Position numbers and translations under genes: made by a program
Origin: Meandrina meandrites
Taxonomy: Eukaryota > Cnidaria > Anthozoa > Scleractinia > Meandrinidae
NCBI GenBank assembly: GCA_963693305.1
Contig: OY855912.1
Location: 30,767,277 to 30,831,276, forward strand
Direction of reading: 5' to 3'
Length of the DNA stretch: 64,000 nt
The notes under the pieces: generated by a model
What the model saw: only the letters and a program-made list of their open reading frames with translations
The model's database searches: none
Told to the model about the DNA's origin: nothing
Part shown: positions 30,878 to 39,900 of the stretch, piece by piece
How the letters are laid out: the number at the start of each line of letters is the position of its first letter
Numbering within the stretch: position 1 is the stretch's first letter

Positions 30878-31747
30878 TTATATAATACTTCCCAAAATTT
30901 TGTGGGCTTCTTTTTGTGTTATTTCCTTTAGCTTTACCAGCAACCCCAACATCTGCTGGACCTGTTTTTTCAGCTTCAGTGAAGTGTTGCCCGCCTGTAT
31001 AGACGCCAAGCTTAAGTGTAGCCTTTCAACCAAAGCGTTTGGATCAACACTTCCGCTTCCTTCCATTTCTCTTTCAAGTTCATCCTCATCAGGTGGGGGG
31101 TTCATCCAATCGGAGAAAACCCCGCTGTGGGGTAACCTACTGGGATGTTTTCTCCTTTCAAGAATTTCATCTCTTGCCTTTTTTATTTTTGCCATTGTGT
31201 AGCCGTGGAATTTTGATTTTTCGCTTTTTACAACATAGTTCGGATTGTTTTTATTTTTTGTTAACATGGTGTTTAGTACCTGTAGGTCAGTTGACTCTGA
31301 TCCCTCGATAACCAGTTCTTGTGGTGGCCCCCATTTACTTGGTTGCTCTTCTTCCATTTCTTCCATTAATTCCGTTTCTTCCTCTTCAGCCAAAGGTGGT
31401 AACGGTGTTGATGTAGGAGATGGTGATGGTGATGGTGTTGGTGTTGGTGTTGGTGTTGGAGGTGGTGTTTCCGCATCCGGATTAAAATCTCCGTCGAAGG
31501 GGTTGTTTAAATCAAACTCATCCATACCATCGTCTGGGACCTCTTCTTTTGGCTCAGCAACTGAGTTGCTATCCCCTATTTGGAGTTTGTCAAGCCGCGA
31601 TGTGATAGGTTTGAACAAATCCTCACCTGATAGCTGGCCAAACTCTTTATTGATTTTGTTATTTTTTATTGTCGCGAGGATTTTGTCGTTCTGCTGCTCA
31701 ACTTCAGCCTTTTCGCTGACAAGTTTTTGCCACTTCTTCATGGACAT
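30878..31747 (-). CDS. Acidic/proline-rich Polinton protein, unknown function
   Basis: 289 aa. Order: coiled-coil-like N-terminus (about 1-40), acidic stretch with FDLNNPFDGDF, a TPTP/SPSP low-complexity run (about 94-117), a Glu-rich run, a middle segment KFHGYTMAKIKKARDEILER, and a helical Leu-rich C-terminus (QVQQMLGLLVKLKEITQK). The shape suits a flexible linker or scaffold. A copy of the recurring palindrome (31556-31571) is read as SNSVAEP. It stops 5 bp before the minor capsid gene and is divergent from the ATPase gene with a 29 bp gap. Confidence 0.7.
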   Translation of the reverse strand: MSMKKWQKLVSEKAEVEQQNDKILATIKNNKINKEFGQLSGEDLFKPITSRLDKLQIGDSNSVAEPKEEVPDDGMDEFDLNNPFDGDFNPDAETPPPTPTPTPTPSPSPSPTSTPLPPLAEEEETELMEEMEEEQPSKWGPPQELVIEGSESTDLQVLNTMLTKNKNNPNYVVKSEKSKFHGYTMAKIKKARDEILERRKHPSRLPHSGVFSDWMNPPPDEDELEREMEGSGSVDPNALVERLHLSLASIQAGNTSLKLKKQVQQMLGLLVKLKEITQKEAHKILGSII

Positions 31748-31776
31748 ATTTTTGCCGTATATATAACAGAAAAAAA
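31748..31776. promoter_or_regulatory. 29 bp divergent promoter between virion block and ATPase
   Basis: The whole gap reads as an AT-rich sequence with a central GTATATATAAC. TATATATA is usable on both strands: about 12 bases before the ATPase ATG and about 11 before the opposite ATG. Confidence 0.5.
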
Positions 31777-32409
31777 ATGAAAATTCCCAATTACGACCCC
31801 AGTTTGACTACAAAAAGTAATTACAAGCAAGGGCACCCTTGTATGCCAGCAGATACCTTTCGGATGCTTATTTGCGGGCCAAGCAACTCTGGTAAGACAA
31901 ATATTCTCATGCATATGCTTTACAGACTGTTGGTCTACGACAAAATTTACCTTTGCGCTAAGAACCTGCATCAAGACAAGTACCAATATATGATTGATGA
32001 TTTCGACACAAGAGTCAATCCTGTGGCTGGCTATAATGTTATCGAGGCCGCCAACGATGTTGTTCCTTTGGAAACGCTGTCCACTGACAATCAAAAGATT
32101 GTAATTTTCGATGACATGGTTTGTGAAAGCAACCAAAACGACATTATCGATTATTTTATCAACGGTCGCCACCGCAATTGCAGCGTCATTTATCTTTCTC
32201 AAAGCTATTTTAAGGTCCCCAAAAACATCCGAGATAATTGTAGCCACTTTTGCATTTTCAACTTTCTTCCCAAAGAAAATAACCGTATTGCCGATGAATT
32301 GGGAATTGACAGAGCGCTGCTTGAAAGGGCTACCGATGCTAAATATTCTTTTTTATACCACGACAAACCAAAAAAAACCACACTTAAAAATTTTGACGAA
32401 AATATATAG
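31777..32409 (+). CDS. ATP: FtsK/HerA-type genome-packaging ATPase
   Basis: 210 aa. Walker [13 protein letters not shown] at about 33-44 and Walker [13 protein letters not shown] at about 106-117. A later [16 protein letters not shown] is typical of A32-like packaging ATPases of Polintons and relatives. It would drive DNA into preformed capsids. Length is normal for the family and no motif is missing. It is followed by the collagen-like gene after 2 bp, suggesting co-expression or back-to-back use of an ATATATAGAG promoter lying inside its last codons. Confidence 0.92.
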   Translation: MKIPNYDPSLTTKSNYKQGHPCMPADTFRMLICGPSNSGKTNILMHMLYRLLVYDKIYLCAKNLHQDKYQYMIDDFDTRVNPVAGYNVIEAANDVVPLETLSTDNQKIVIFDDMVCESNQNDIIDYFINGRHRNCSVIYLSQSYFKVPKNIRDNCSHFCIFNFLPKENNRIADELGIDRALLERATDAKYSFLYHDKPKKTTLKNFDENI

Positions 32410-32411
32410 AG

Positions 32412-34022
32412 ATGGGGTTTATTAACGGTGCGACGGGTGCAACTCAAACACATGAAGAGTCTACTTCAACCCGAGGGGAAACCGGCCCTGCCGGCCCTGC
32501 TGGTCCAACTGGCGCAACTGGAGCGCGTGGCCCTAAAGGTGAAAAAGGTGATAAGGGAAATACTGGCCCACAAGGTCCTAAAGGAGATAAAGGTGATGCT
32601 GGAGAAAAAGGATTAAAAGGTGATACGGGATCACAAGGACCTACCGGACCTGCTGGTCCTGCGGGAGCGACGGGACCTACGGGACCAACCGGAGCTACAG
32701 GACCTGCGGGACCTACTGGAGCAACTGGACCTGCGGGTTCGAAAGGAGCTATGGGGGATAAAGGTGAAAAAGGGGAAAAGGGTGATAGTGGGGATGTATC
32801 AACCATTAATATTACTGGAGATATTCTCATGAAAAACCATGCGATAAAGCAACTTGCGAATCCTACGGGTGATCAGGATGCTGTAAATCTTGGTTCAATG
32901 AAAAAATATGTGGGCTCAAATTCTATTTCAGCAGGACACTCACATAAAAAGAATGCCTTAGCCTATTTGGAGCGAGGGTCAGGCGTTACAGATGTAAACA
33001 ATGTTACTTCTGTTACGTTTGAAGACTTTACCTCCAACCTTCATAGTGTGAATAAAAAAGCTTATACTTTCAATCTCGTAAGAACTGGTGTCAATTCTTT
33101 CAACTCGCGCTTAAAGCTGAATAAAAAACCTCTGCCCGAAGGAGAGTACACTATATGTGTCGAGTTCTTTATCCCGAAAGTTGATACTAATTGGTTTATA
33201 AGTGCTTCAACCCCTAACCCGGTTGATACTCTTAATTACCATACCAAGCACTTCAACAGTCACAGCCCTAAATATTCACGCACCATTATTCACACGCGCA
33301 AATACAAAGACAATGATAACACAATCTTTCTTGATTTTTCAAATTCGGGTTATGATGGCTCTTCGCCACTTGAAAAGGCTGCTTTGATTATTTATGGGGT
33401 AAAAGGTTATCAAACAGATGTAGACGGAACTGTTTACGATCAGGCTTTTGTTATCGATGACGGCGAAATCACGCTACAAACCGATTTGGATATGAACGGC
33501 TTTTCGTTGAAAAATTATGATAGAGGGTACACAATAGAAAACGATACTATCAAATTACAAAAAGATTTAGATCTAAGCGGTTATTCGTTAAAAAATTTCC
33601 AACCTAGAATAATATTAACTGGCGAATGGAAATCCGATGAAAATGTTACTGGTAATAGAACTTTTGTTAAATTCGGCAGTAACATTCGTGTGATGGCGCC
33701 ATTTCCTTGTTTACTCGACGGTATCTCAGCTTTAATTATAGAACAAAAGGGTGCCTCTCGAACTTATGAAAGAATAGGTTTTAATTTTACTTTACCTCGC
33801 GGTTTAGGTAGTGACAGACCATTTACAAGCGTACGTAATGCTAGTGGTTTAAAATACCAATATGCAGAGCCTCGTTATGGCGGTGGAAGAAAAAAAATAG
33901 ACCCGGGAGACTATTTTGCGGTTTATTTATCTCAACACGACCACTTAGATAGAGGCCTATCTAATACAAAACGTGTATTGGTAAGTTTAATTTTAATAGA
34001 CGATTTTTCTTTTAAGAGGTAA
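32412..34022 (+). CDS. Collagen-like fibre protein with phage-tail-fibre-like segments
   Basis: 536 aa. Residues about 22-130 are uninterrupted Gly-X-Y triplets ([19 protein letters not shown] and similar), able to form a trimeric collagen stem. Next comes [18 protein letters not shown], then [13 protein letters not shown], a motif type seen at the start of phage fibre domains. After a beta-rich region, [12 protein letters not shown] and [12 protein letters not shown] repeat the same pattern. The C-terminal about 140 residues (from [14 protein letters not shown]) look like a compact head. No signal peptide. ATG follows ATATATAGAG directly. I infer a trimeric capsid fibre for host attachment; a host-derived collagen is less likely given the fibre motifs and location. 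Confidence 0.8.
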   Translation: MGFINGATGATQTHEESTSTRGETGPAGPAGPTGATGARGPKGEKGDKGNTGPQGPKGDKGDAGEKGLKGDTGSQGPTGPAGPAGATGPTGPTGATGPAGPTGATGPAGSKGAMGDKGEKGEKGDSGDVSTINITGDILMKNHAIKQLANPTGDQDAVNLGSMKKYVGSNSISAGHSHKKNALAYLERGSGVTDVNNVTSVTFEDFTSNLHSVNKKAYTFNLVRTGVNSFNSRLKLNKKPLPEGEYTICVEFFIPKVDTNWFISASTPNPVDTLNYHTKHFNSHSPKYSRTIIHTRKYKDNDNTIFLDFSNSGYDGSSPLEKAALIIYGVKGYQTDVDGTVYDQAFVIDDGEITLQTDLDMNGFSLKNYDRGYTIENDTIKLQKDLDLSGYSLKNFQPRIILTGEWKSDENVTGNRTFVKFGSNIRVMAPFPCLLDGISALIIEQKGASRTYERIGFNFTLPRGLGSDRPFTSVRNASGLKYQYAEPRYGGGRKKIDPGDYFAVYLSQHDHLDRGLSNTKRVLVSLILIDDFSFKR

Positions 34023-34147
34023 GTTTGCCGTGAGCTTAATTCGGTTTCTGATCCCTTTGTTATTGTGAAGCTTCAAAGTCACGGTTCGCCTCTTTTTATC
34101 AAATACCAAGAAGTTGTGGTGAGTTTGGTTTTGATTGCTAAATAGCG

Positions 34148-34495
34148 CTAATGCTTGTAGCTCCACACTCTGCTGTTGATTGTTATCGTCTTTTCGAAGC
34201 ATGGGTCATACTCATCTGGATCAAATATGTCCGGGCCTAAATACTCCCTCTGCCTTTTTCTTGTGTAACAGAGGCTGCAGATGTAGTTCCGCCCGCATTC
34301 TAGGTAGCATTTGTAGCAGTGCAGAATCCACGTGATCTGCTCGTTTTTCAAACAGTAGGGGGCATCCAAAATCGCTTTATTCACTTCATCCCAGCCCTCC
34401 ATTTTACGTTGCCATAGTTTTATTTTTACATACTCCTTTAAGATTTGTTCTCGAAGTTCTGCCGGAAGTGCTTGTATTAGTTCTAATGTGTCCAT
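34148..34495 (-). CDS. Small Cys-rich protein with F-box-like N-terminus
   Basis: 115 aa. The N-terminus ALPAELREQILKEYV resembles the first helix of F-box/SOCS-type ubiquitin-ligase adaptors. The middle has a Cys cluster (CYKCYLECGRNYICSLCY) likely to bind zinc. Resemblance is at motif level only. Viral adaptors of this kind redirect host ubiquitin ligases; that function is inference. ATG is used. It lies between the collagen gene (convergent) and the next minus-strand gene. Confidence 0.6.
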   Translation of the reverse strand: MDTLELIQALPAELREQILKEYVKIKLWQRKMEGWDEVNKAILDAPYCLKNEQITWILHCYKCYLECGRNYICSLCYTRKRQREYLGPDIFDPDEYDPCFEKTITINSRVWSYKH

Positions 34496-34523
34496 CTATT
34501 CTTGTTTACCTTTATTAATATGA

Positions 34524-34856
34524 TTAATTGATGTTTATACCCTTTTGCCGCGTTTCTTTAAATTGCAGCGCTCCGTCTTGGAAGAAAACTTTATCTATGA
34601 AGTTTATCAGCTGTTTGTTTTTGTACGCCTTTTGTTTTTCCGTTACTTTTTCCCATTGTTCCTCCGTGTATGGGATACATTGCTTTAGGGTCTTCTTGAT
34701 TTTCTTTCCATTGAAATGTACATAGGGGTCTTCTTGATATTTTTTTATTTCCGCTTCGAACTTTTTCGCTGCTGCCGCTATTGCCTCTGCCAGTTTTTTA
34801 TTGAAAAGCTTTTGCTGCTCGGGTGTGAGTTTTTGCATTGATTCAGCTATGCCCAT
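34524..34856 (-). CDS. Small basic helical Polinton protein, unknown
   Basis: About 110 aa from the first ATG (34856, MGIAESMQKLTPEQQKLF). The frame continues upstream to 35018 only from a non-ATG codon, so the longer form is less likely. Helical, Lys/Gln/Glu-rich, with EEQWEKVTEKQKAYKNKQLI. No domain recognised. Confidence 0.6.
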   Translation of the reverse strand: MGIAESMQKLTPEQQKLFNKKLAEAIAAAAKKFEAEIKKYQEDPYVHFNGKKIKKTLKQCIPYTEEQWEKVTEKQKAYKNKQLINFIDKVFFQDGALQFKETRQKGININ

Positions 34857-35047
34857 GTTTGATAACTTGCTGCCACTTTTCTCCAAATGCGCGCAAAAAA
34901 ATATCAATTTACATATACACGTGACTGAATGATTGTGTTGGTCCACATGCTCGTGTTCGCTTTCAAAGACCTTTCTTCCCCCTCGTGGGTAAATGATGTC
35001 AAACTTGTTACCGCTCAAGCTGTGGAAGCTATTCTTGATGCTGCTTC

Positions 35048-35530
35048 TTAAAAGTGCAAACTTTTCTTTATTATGTACTCCACCTGGTCCTGGCTAAACT
35101 CATTCGCCATTATTCTGCGGTACAGCTGCGGCGTCATGATTGGTGTTTCGTAAACCGGCTCTCCTGTTCCCGTCAAATCGTACTCTTCCATATCTGTTAA
35201 GTTGACTTCTTCTTGTTCTTCTTCCGGTTGTATAAGTGTGTTCTTTAAATCTTGCGGGCTCATTTTTTTCATTGCTGTGAGCAGCTCGTCTGAAATGTGT
35301 ATTGGTGGATCTATAAATACATCCTTGGTTGCCAGTTTGATTTTGGGCTTTCTGATTTTTTTTTTGACTTTGGGAAATAATTCCTTTTTTTTCTCGTCCC
35401 ATTGTTTACATGACTGCTGCGTTCCTCTAAATGCTTGTCCCGCCGCCCTTTGTTGTAAAGTTGTTTCTCTGTTTTTGCGGTTTTTCCTAAGTAGTATAGT
35501 CGGAGTCAAACGAATACTACCGAGCAGCAC
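35048..35530 (-). CDS. Right-end Polinton protein, reading frame begins in the TIR without an ATG
   Basis: The frame is open for about 160 codons from a GTG at 35530 inside the right TIR. An in-frame TAG lies just upstream and no ATG appears until deep inside (near TAMKKM). The TIR-encoded part is Arg/Gln-rich; the unique part has acidic NLTDMEEYDLTG and a C-terminal FSQDQVEYIIKKSLHF. A spliced leader, non-AUG start, or N-terminal loss by TIR replacement could explain it. Function unknown. Confidence 0.5.
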   Translation of the reverse strand: MLLGSIRLTPTILLRKNRKNRETTLQQRAAGQAFRGTQQSCKQWDEKKKELFPKVKKKIRKPKIKLATKDVFIDPPIHISDELLTAMKKMSPQDLKNTLIQPEEEQEEVNLTDMEEYDLTGTGEPVYETPIMTPQLYRRIMANEFSQDQVEYIIKKSLHF

Positions 35531-35651
35531 CCACCTTTGCCTCTTTCCCTAGTACGAAGGGGGTTTATCCCCCGGAGTACTAGTCACGGAAAGAGGCAAA
35601 ATTTGGTGGGTGCGCCCGAGGTGGTATTCGTTTGACTCCGACTATACTACT
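35402..35651 (-). repeat. Right terminal inverted repeat of the Polinton
   Basis: Reverse complement of 19512-19761. The imperfect terminal palindrome (35490-35651) has the same internal orientation relative to its terminus as the left one, so both ends carry the same form of the hairpin. An open frame without an ATG runs from this TIR into the adjacent minus-strand gene. Confidence 0.93.
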
Positions 35652-35656
35652 TCACC
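35651..35656. other. Polinton target-site duplication, right copy (TTCACC)
   Basis: TTCACC repeats the six bases before the left terminus. The first T coincides with the last base of the symmetrical TIR (ACTATACTACT), so exact junctions are ambiguous by one base. Confidence 0.85.
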
Positions 35657-36978
35657 TTCTTCTGTTAAGCCCATTCGAAGACAAAAGTAAAATATCTTGA
35701 GCAAACAATATGCATAAGAATAGCATTGATTAGCTGTTGTTTGGAGGAATTGCTTGCAGGTGAAACTGAAAGCGGGAGTTGAAAAACAGAAACTGTCCCT
35801 TAAATAATCTCACATTTAATGCCAGAATCATAATCTTCGATTTTCACCTCAGCGAATAACAAAAAGACCGTCTAATTGAATTTGTTTTTATCAGTTTCAT
35901 CTTAACAATGAAAATGTCAAAACGATGTTTCTTTTTGTTTCGGCTGAAAACTATTTGCAGGTGTCAGGGGCAAAAATCACGCTATTACTGCGTGAAAAAT
36001 AATTTTATCGAATATTTCAATAAAAAAACGCCTTTAATTTTGATAATGTGGGTAAAGACTCGACAGAAACGGTGTATTGCAATATTTTATTTTAAATGTA
36101 AAGTATTTTACAATGTAAAGACCTTACTATAATAACATCATTGCCAACGACGTTTTGTTCGACACGCAAACGTCTTCCGTGAAGTCATGTTTTCAGAGAT
36201 TCCCGCTTGCGTACTATTATCATCAAAAATTATTTTCAAAAATTCAAACAAAAAATACCTATGCTATCTGACTGCCAAAAAAACTATCTTTTGTACTGCA
36301 ATAACTTGTGAACAGCTCGCCAGTAAGACAAATTGGAAGGAACGAAATAAAAGGGCAAAAGAAGAGCCTGTGGATAGCTCACGATAAGAGGATTTTTGGA
36401 TTCTCAGTTCAGCTGTATTCTTGGCTTTCAAACAAAGGTGTTTTGGTAACATCAGTTCTTCATTTTTGTTGTACGGGGAATTATCGGCCTTCTGAAATAT
36501 CTGATAAAACCGATAACAGCAATGCGCTCTTTCATAGCACATCAAACTAATCTCATAATTTGACTTACTCATTGATCAGTATTGAAATGATAAAATAATA
36601 AATTTAACGGGAATAATTTCACATCAGATGCCTGTACAGACACTTGCCTGCCACATTTTCAAAACTGACTGTTTGGGATCTAAACAGACGAACCCAAATT
36701 AGAATGAGTCCTGTTGTAACACCTTGATACGAAAATGAGATTGATAAAAACCAGCCAGAGGAGATTAAAACTTTTGGAAATCAGTAGTTTTGCATCATGG
36801 CCCATGCAGTTTCAATTAGAGGCAAAAGATAACTCAATATCCATTGGTGCCTCGTTACATTTGCATGGTAACTAATCTATCGTTCAATAAATTGCGTCAC
36901 AGTCAGTTAAATTGCAACGGAACATTTGCTCATGACAAGCAGCTCAGTTCGAGATGTGTTTTCTTGTTTATTTTTCAG
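35657..36978. other. Probable continuation of host intron 1, no gene seen
   Basis: Between the Polinton and the acceptor TTTATTTTTCAG at about 36967-36978, no coding frame with good composition or motif is visible. Confidence 0.5.
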
Positions 36979-39900
36979 TTTTGGCGATGGTATCACAAGG
37001 CAGGGAAAATGAAAGCTCTATTGCACCGTCGGCGACATCTTCTCAACTTACAGTAATGACAATGACATTATCACCATCATTATCACCGTCATCATTGTCA
37101 CCAACAGAAAATACGAAAGATGGCGACTTGGGCAACAAAGATGTTATCACAAGACCGCGCGAATTTAAAGGTCGATTTACTATCACAAATATTTCCTGGA
37201 AGTCGCAATACGCAAATGTAAAAAGCCCTGAATACAACTCTCTTAAGTCATCTCTCGAGACAGTTTTGAACAACGGTTTAGAAAATAAAATTTCTGGCTT
37301 TGTAATGTGCGTGGTTCAATGGTTTAACAAGGGCAGTGTTATTACAGACTTTACTATCTTTGTAAAAGGAGATACAGAGCTCACTAATGAACGTCTGCAA
37401 AGGATTATTTCAGAGGCTTGGTCTTCTGGTTCACTGGCGAATTTTTCGTTGGGGAATATAGTTTTGGAATCACAGCCGACCGAGGAACCAGAGGAAAGCG
37501 AAGCTCCGCAAATGATCGAACTATGGAAAATCATTTCTCTCGGTGGCTTGTTAATTGTTTTCGTTCTTCTTGTCTTCATTCTTGGTCTATTGGTAAGTCT
37601 CCAGATCCGTAACAGCAATCGTTTGGAATTGTTAGTTCAATGAATTAATATGTTACGAATAGAAACATTTTATTTTTTTTTAGTTTTGGAGTAGCATAGT
37701 TAGGCGATCCAGGCTACGTTTTAACTTTATGTGCAAATGGCTCTCCAAAAAATATTACCTTGTCTTTTCCTGATCCCAATGGAAAACTACTTCTGTGTAT
37801 TTCTCAGGCCATTATTTTAAAATTTTACTTTAACTACCAGTTTGTATTAGGAATAGCCTAAAAAGCGTAATTTAGCCCTTTGCCATCATTATATAAGATT
37901 ACAAGGATTGCAAAATGTACATGAACATTAAATGTGAGAAGTTCACTGTCCAGCTAGCTGCAAAGTATATGTCATGCGTTTATATTTTTAAAATTACAGC
38001 TGAGAAACCGACTGCTGAAGAAAGCTTTAACTCGAGAGAGACGTAACACTGAAGAACGGCACCAACGTCTCCAGCTACAGAGGCGACAAGTGGAGACAAG
38101 AGAGGCGCTGTCCATTATAGCAGCGTCATCTACCGATGAACTGTCAACGTTTCTACACAACGAAAACGGAGTACAGGTTTGGATAATGTGTCACTCCGAA
38201 TAAAAACAAAACTTTATTGCCTAAACACAATTACTGGTTTCCCGTATGGTAGCTTACATTGTAGCCCTTGAATAAAATACACAAACAAATGTAAATAAAC
38301 ATAAACTGGCAGGCTGACCAGTTGGCTATATACAAAGTGTGAAGGAGTTGAATTCAGGGCCACCAAACACAAATCCTAGGAACTTTAAGATGCAAGGCTG
38401 ATCGAACAACTGTTTTGATAGGTATATTTTACTTAACCCAATTTTTCGATAGACAACATTATCCTTCATCAGGGGCATAAAATGCTAAGTGAGGATGGAA
38501 ACAAAACCTATTCAGTGGCAGGGAGGAGAATCTGAACCCTGGACCTCAGAATTACGCCCTCTGTACAAATGATTCATTACTTCGCTCCTGGAAAAGGGAC
38601 TTCACTAGTTAATCGGCGGTGCACAGGTTCTAGTCCAGGTTTAAAACCAGGAAATGTTCTATTTCTTTTGTTTAAAAACGCTGCTATGGGCACAGAAATC
38701 TTTACAAGTAAACTTACAAGTAAATAAGTAAATAAAACTGAATTGGAATTCGATAAATAATATATTTTGCTCTGATGGTTTATTCAACAGACAGCTGAAG
38801 ACACAGAATTGTAACAATAAGGGGAAGGTTTTCAGTCTCATTGATACAATAACTTCAGCTTTTGCATTGTTACGTTCATTTGTGTGTTTGTCCTAGGGTC
38901 AGAGGTTCCAGAGTCGCTCATTCTCCATGGGAACTTCAAGGTCAGTGGAGAGGTTGGTGGATTTGTTAAGAAATTCCGAACAGCTGGCAGCGCAACGACA
39001 TCACAGAAGCACAGATACACTGGGAGATTATGACGAGACGCAGGTCAGGGGTGTAATTAAGCGAGTGCAAGCCGAGAATTGTCCTTTAACAAAATAAGGA
39101 GATGCCACTACATCGTACATAGCAGTAGTTTGCAACTTTGCTGCGCACTTCACTCTTTTATCACGCCCATTATTTCAATAATAATAATTATTCAGCTGAT
39201 AATGAAGTTTACAGTTTTCAGTCATGCACAGAGTCCTATCTGTGAATTGGATACTATGCGGAACCACTTCACCCTATGGACGAGTGTTTTCGGCTGCTCG
39301 GCAAGCAGTCACTTATTAAAATTCGCACTTACTTACGCAGCCGTTACCGCGGCTGTCACACAACGGCTCTTCGTAGTTGCGTGACAAAAACGGGATTGTT
39401 GGATACTGCACATACTGCACATTCTCCTAAGCGACATGACAACGCTTAGCTTAGTTGATTTTGTTATGTGATCTAGAAATGTACACTATCGTGTATAGTT
39501 TCAGCCTTCAAGACCAAAACAAGCTCAAGACGTGTACACTGCGAACAAAAATCAAGAAATCGAAGATGAAAAGTTAAAGGACAAAAACAAGAAGAGTGAG
39601 CTTTACTCCGGGTCAGTCGCTGCATCTTCCACTTCGAGCCGCTCCACACATGAGGTGTGTTTAATGGGTCTTTAATCGCCTGCACATTAAGGCCGATCAC
39701 CATCAATCAATGCAATACCTCTTTTCAATGAAGTGAACTTTGTTCTAGCTTATCCTTGGTTACTACGCTTGTTAAAAAAATACCTTTGCCGCTGTATCAA
39801 TATTATTTCCTCGTCAATTTGTTTTTATCCGAAGCAAAAGAACTCAGAAAAACGGTCGCTAAGCACTAGCACCCCATGTTCGTTCCCAGCCGGCCGCTCT

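Larger units (their letters stand above)
19512..35651 (+). mobile_element. Complete Polinton/Maverick (adintovirus-like) element, 16.1 kb
   Basis: The element is delimited by 250 bp terminal inverted repeats and a short target-site duplication. It encodes family hallmarks: protein-primed DNA polymerase B, RVE-type integrase, adenain-like cysteine protease, FtsK/HerA ATPase, and major and minor jelly-roll capsid proteins. Accessory genes include PLA2, a two-helix membrane protein, a collagen-like protein and several basic or Cys-containing small proteins. Polarity: PolB plus at the left; integrase minus; a long minus-strand block of virion genes 25287-31747; ATPase and collagen gene plus; three small minus-strand genes at the right. 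The hallmark genes have no internal stops, suggesting recent insertion. The capsid genes are known in Polintons and imply virion-forming ability; whether this copy is active cannot be told. Confidence 0.95.

Noticed and set aside
34857..35018. N-terminal extension of the small basic right-end protein
   Set aside because: The extension begins only at TTG and is Cys/His-rich, unlike the rest. ATG at 34856 with an upstream AT-rich segment is preferred.
19512..35651. Interpretation as a prokaryotic prophage or plasmid
   Set aside because: Integrase, PolB, adenain-like protease and capsid set with 6 bp-type target duplication in intron-containing host DNA are those of a eukaryotic Polinton. There are no ribosome-binding sites.
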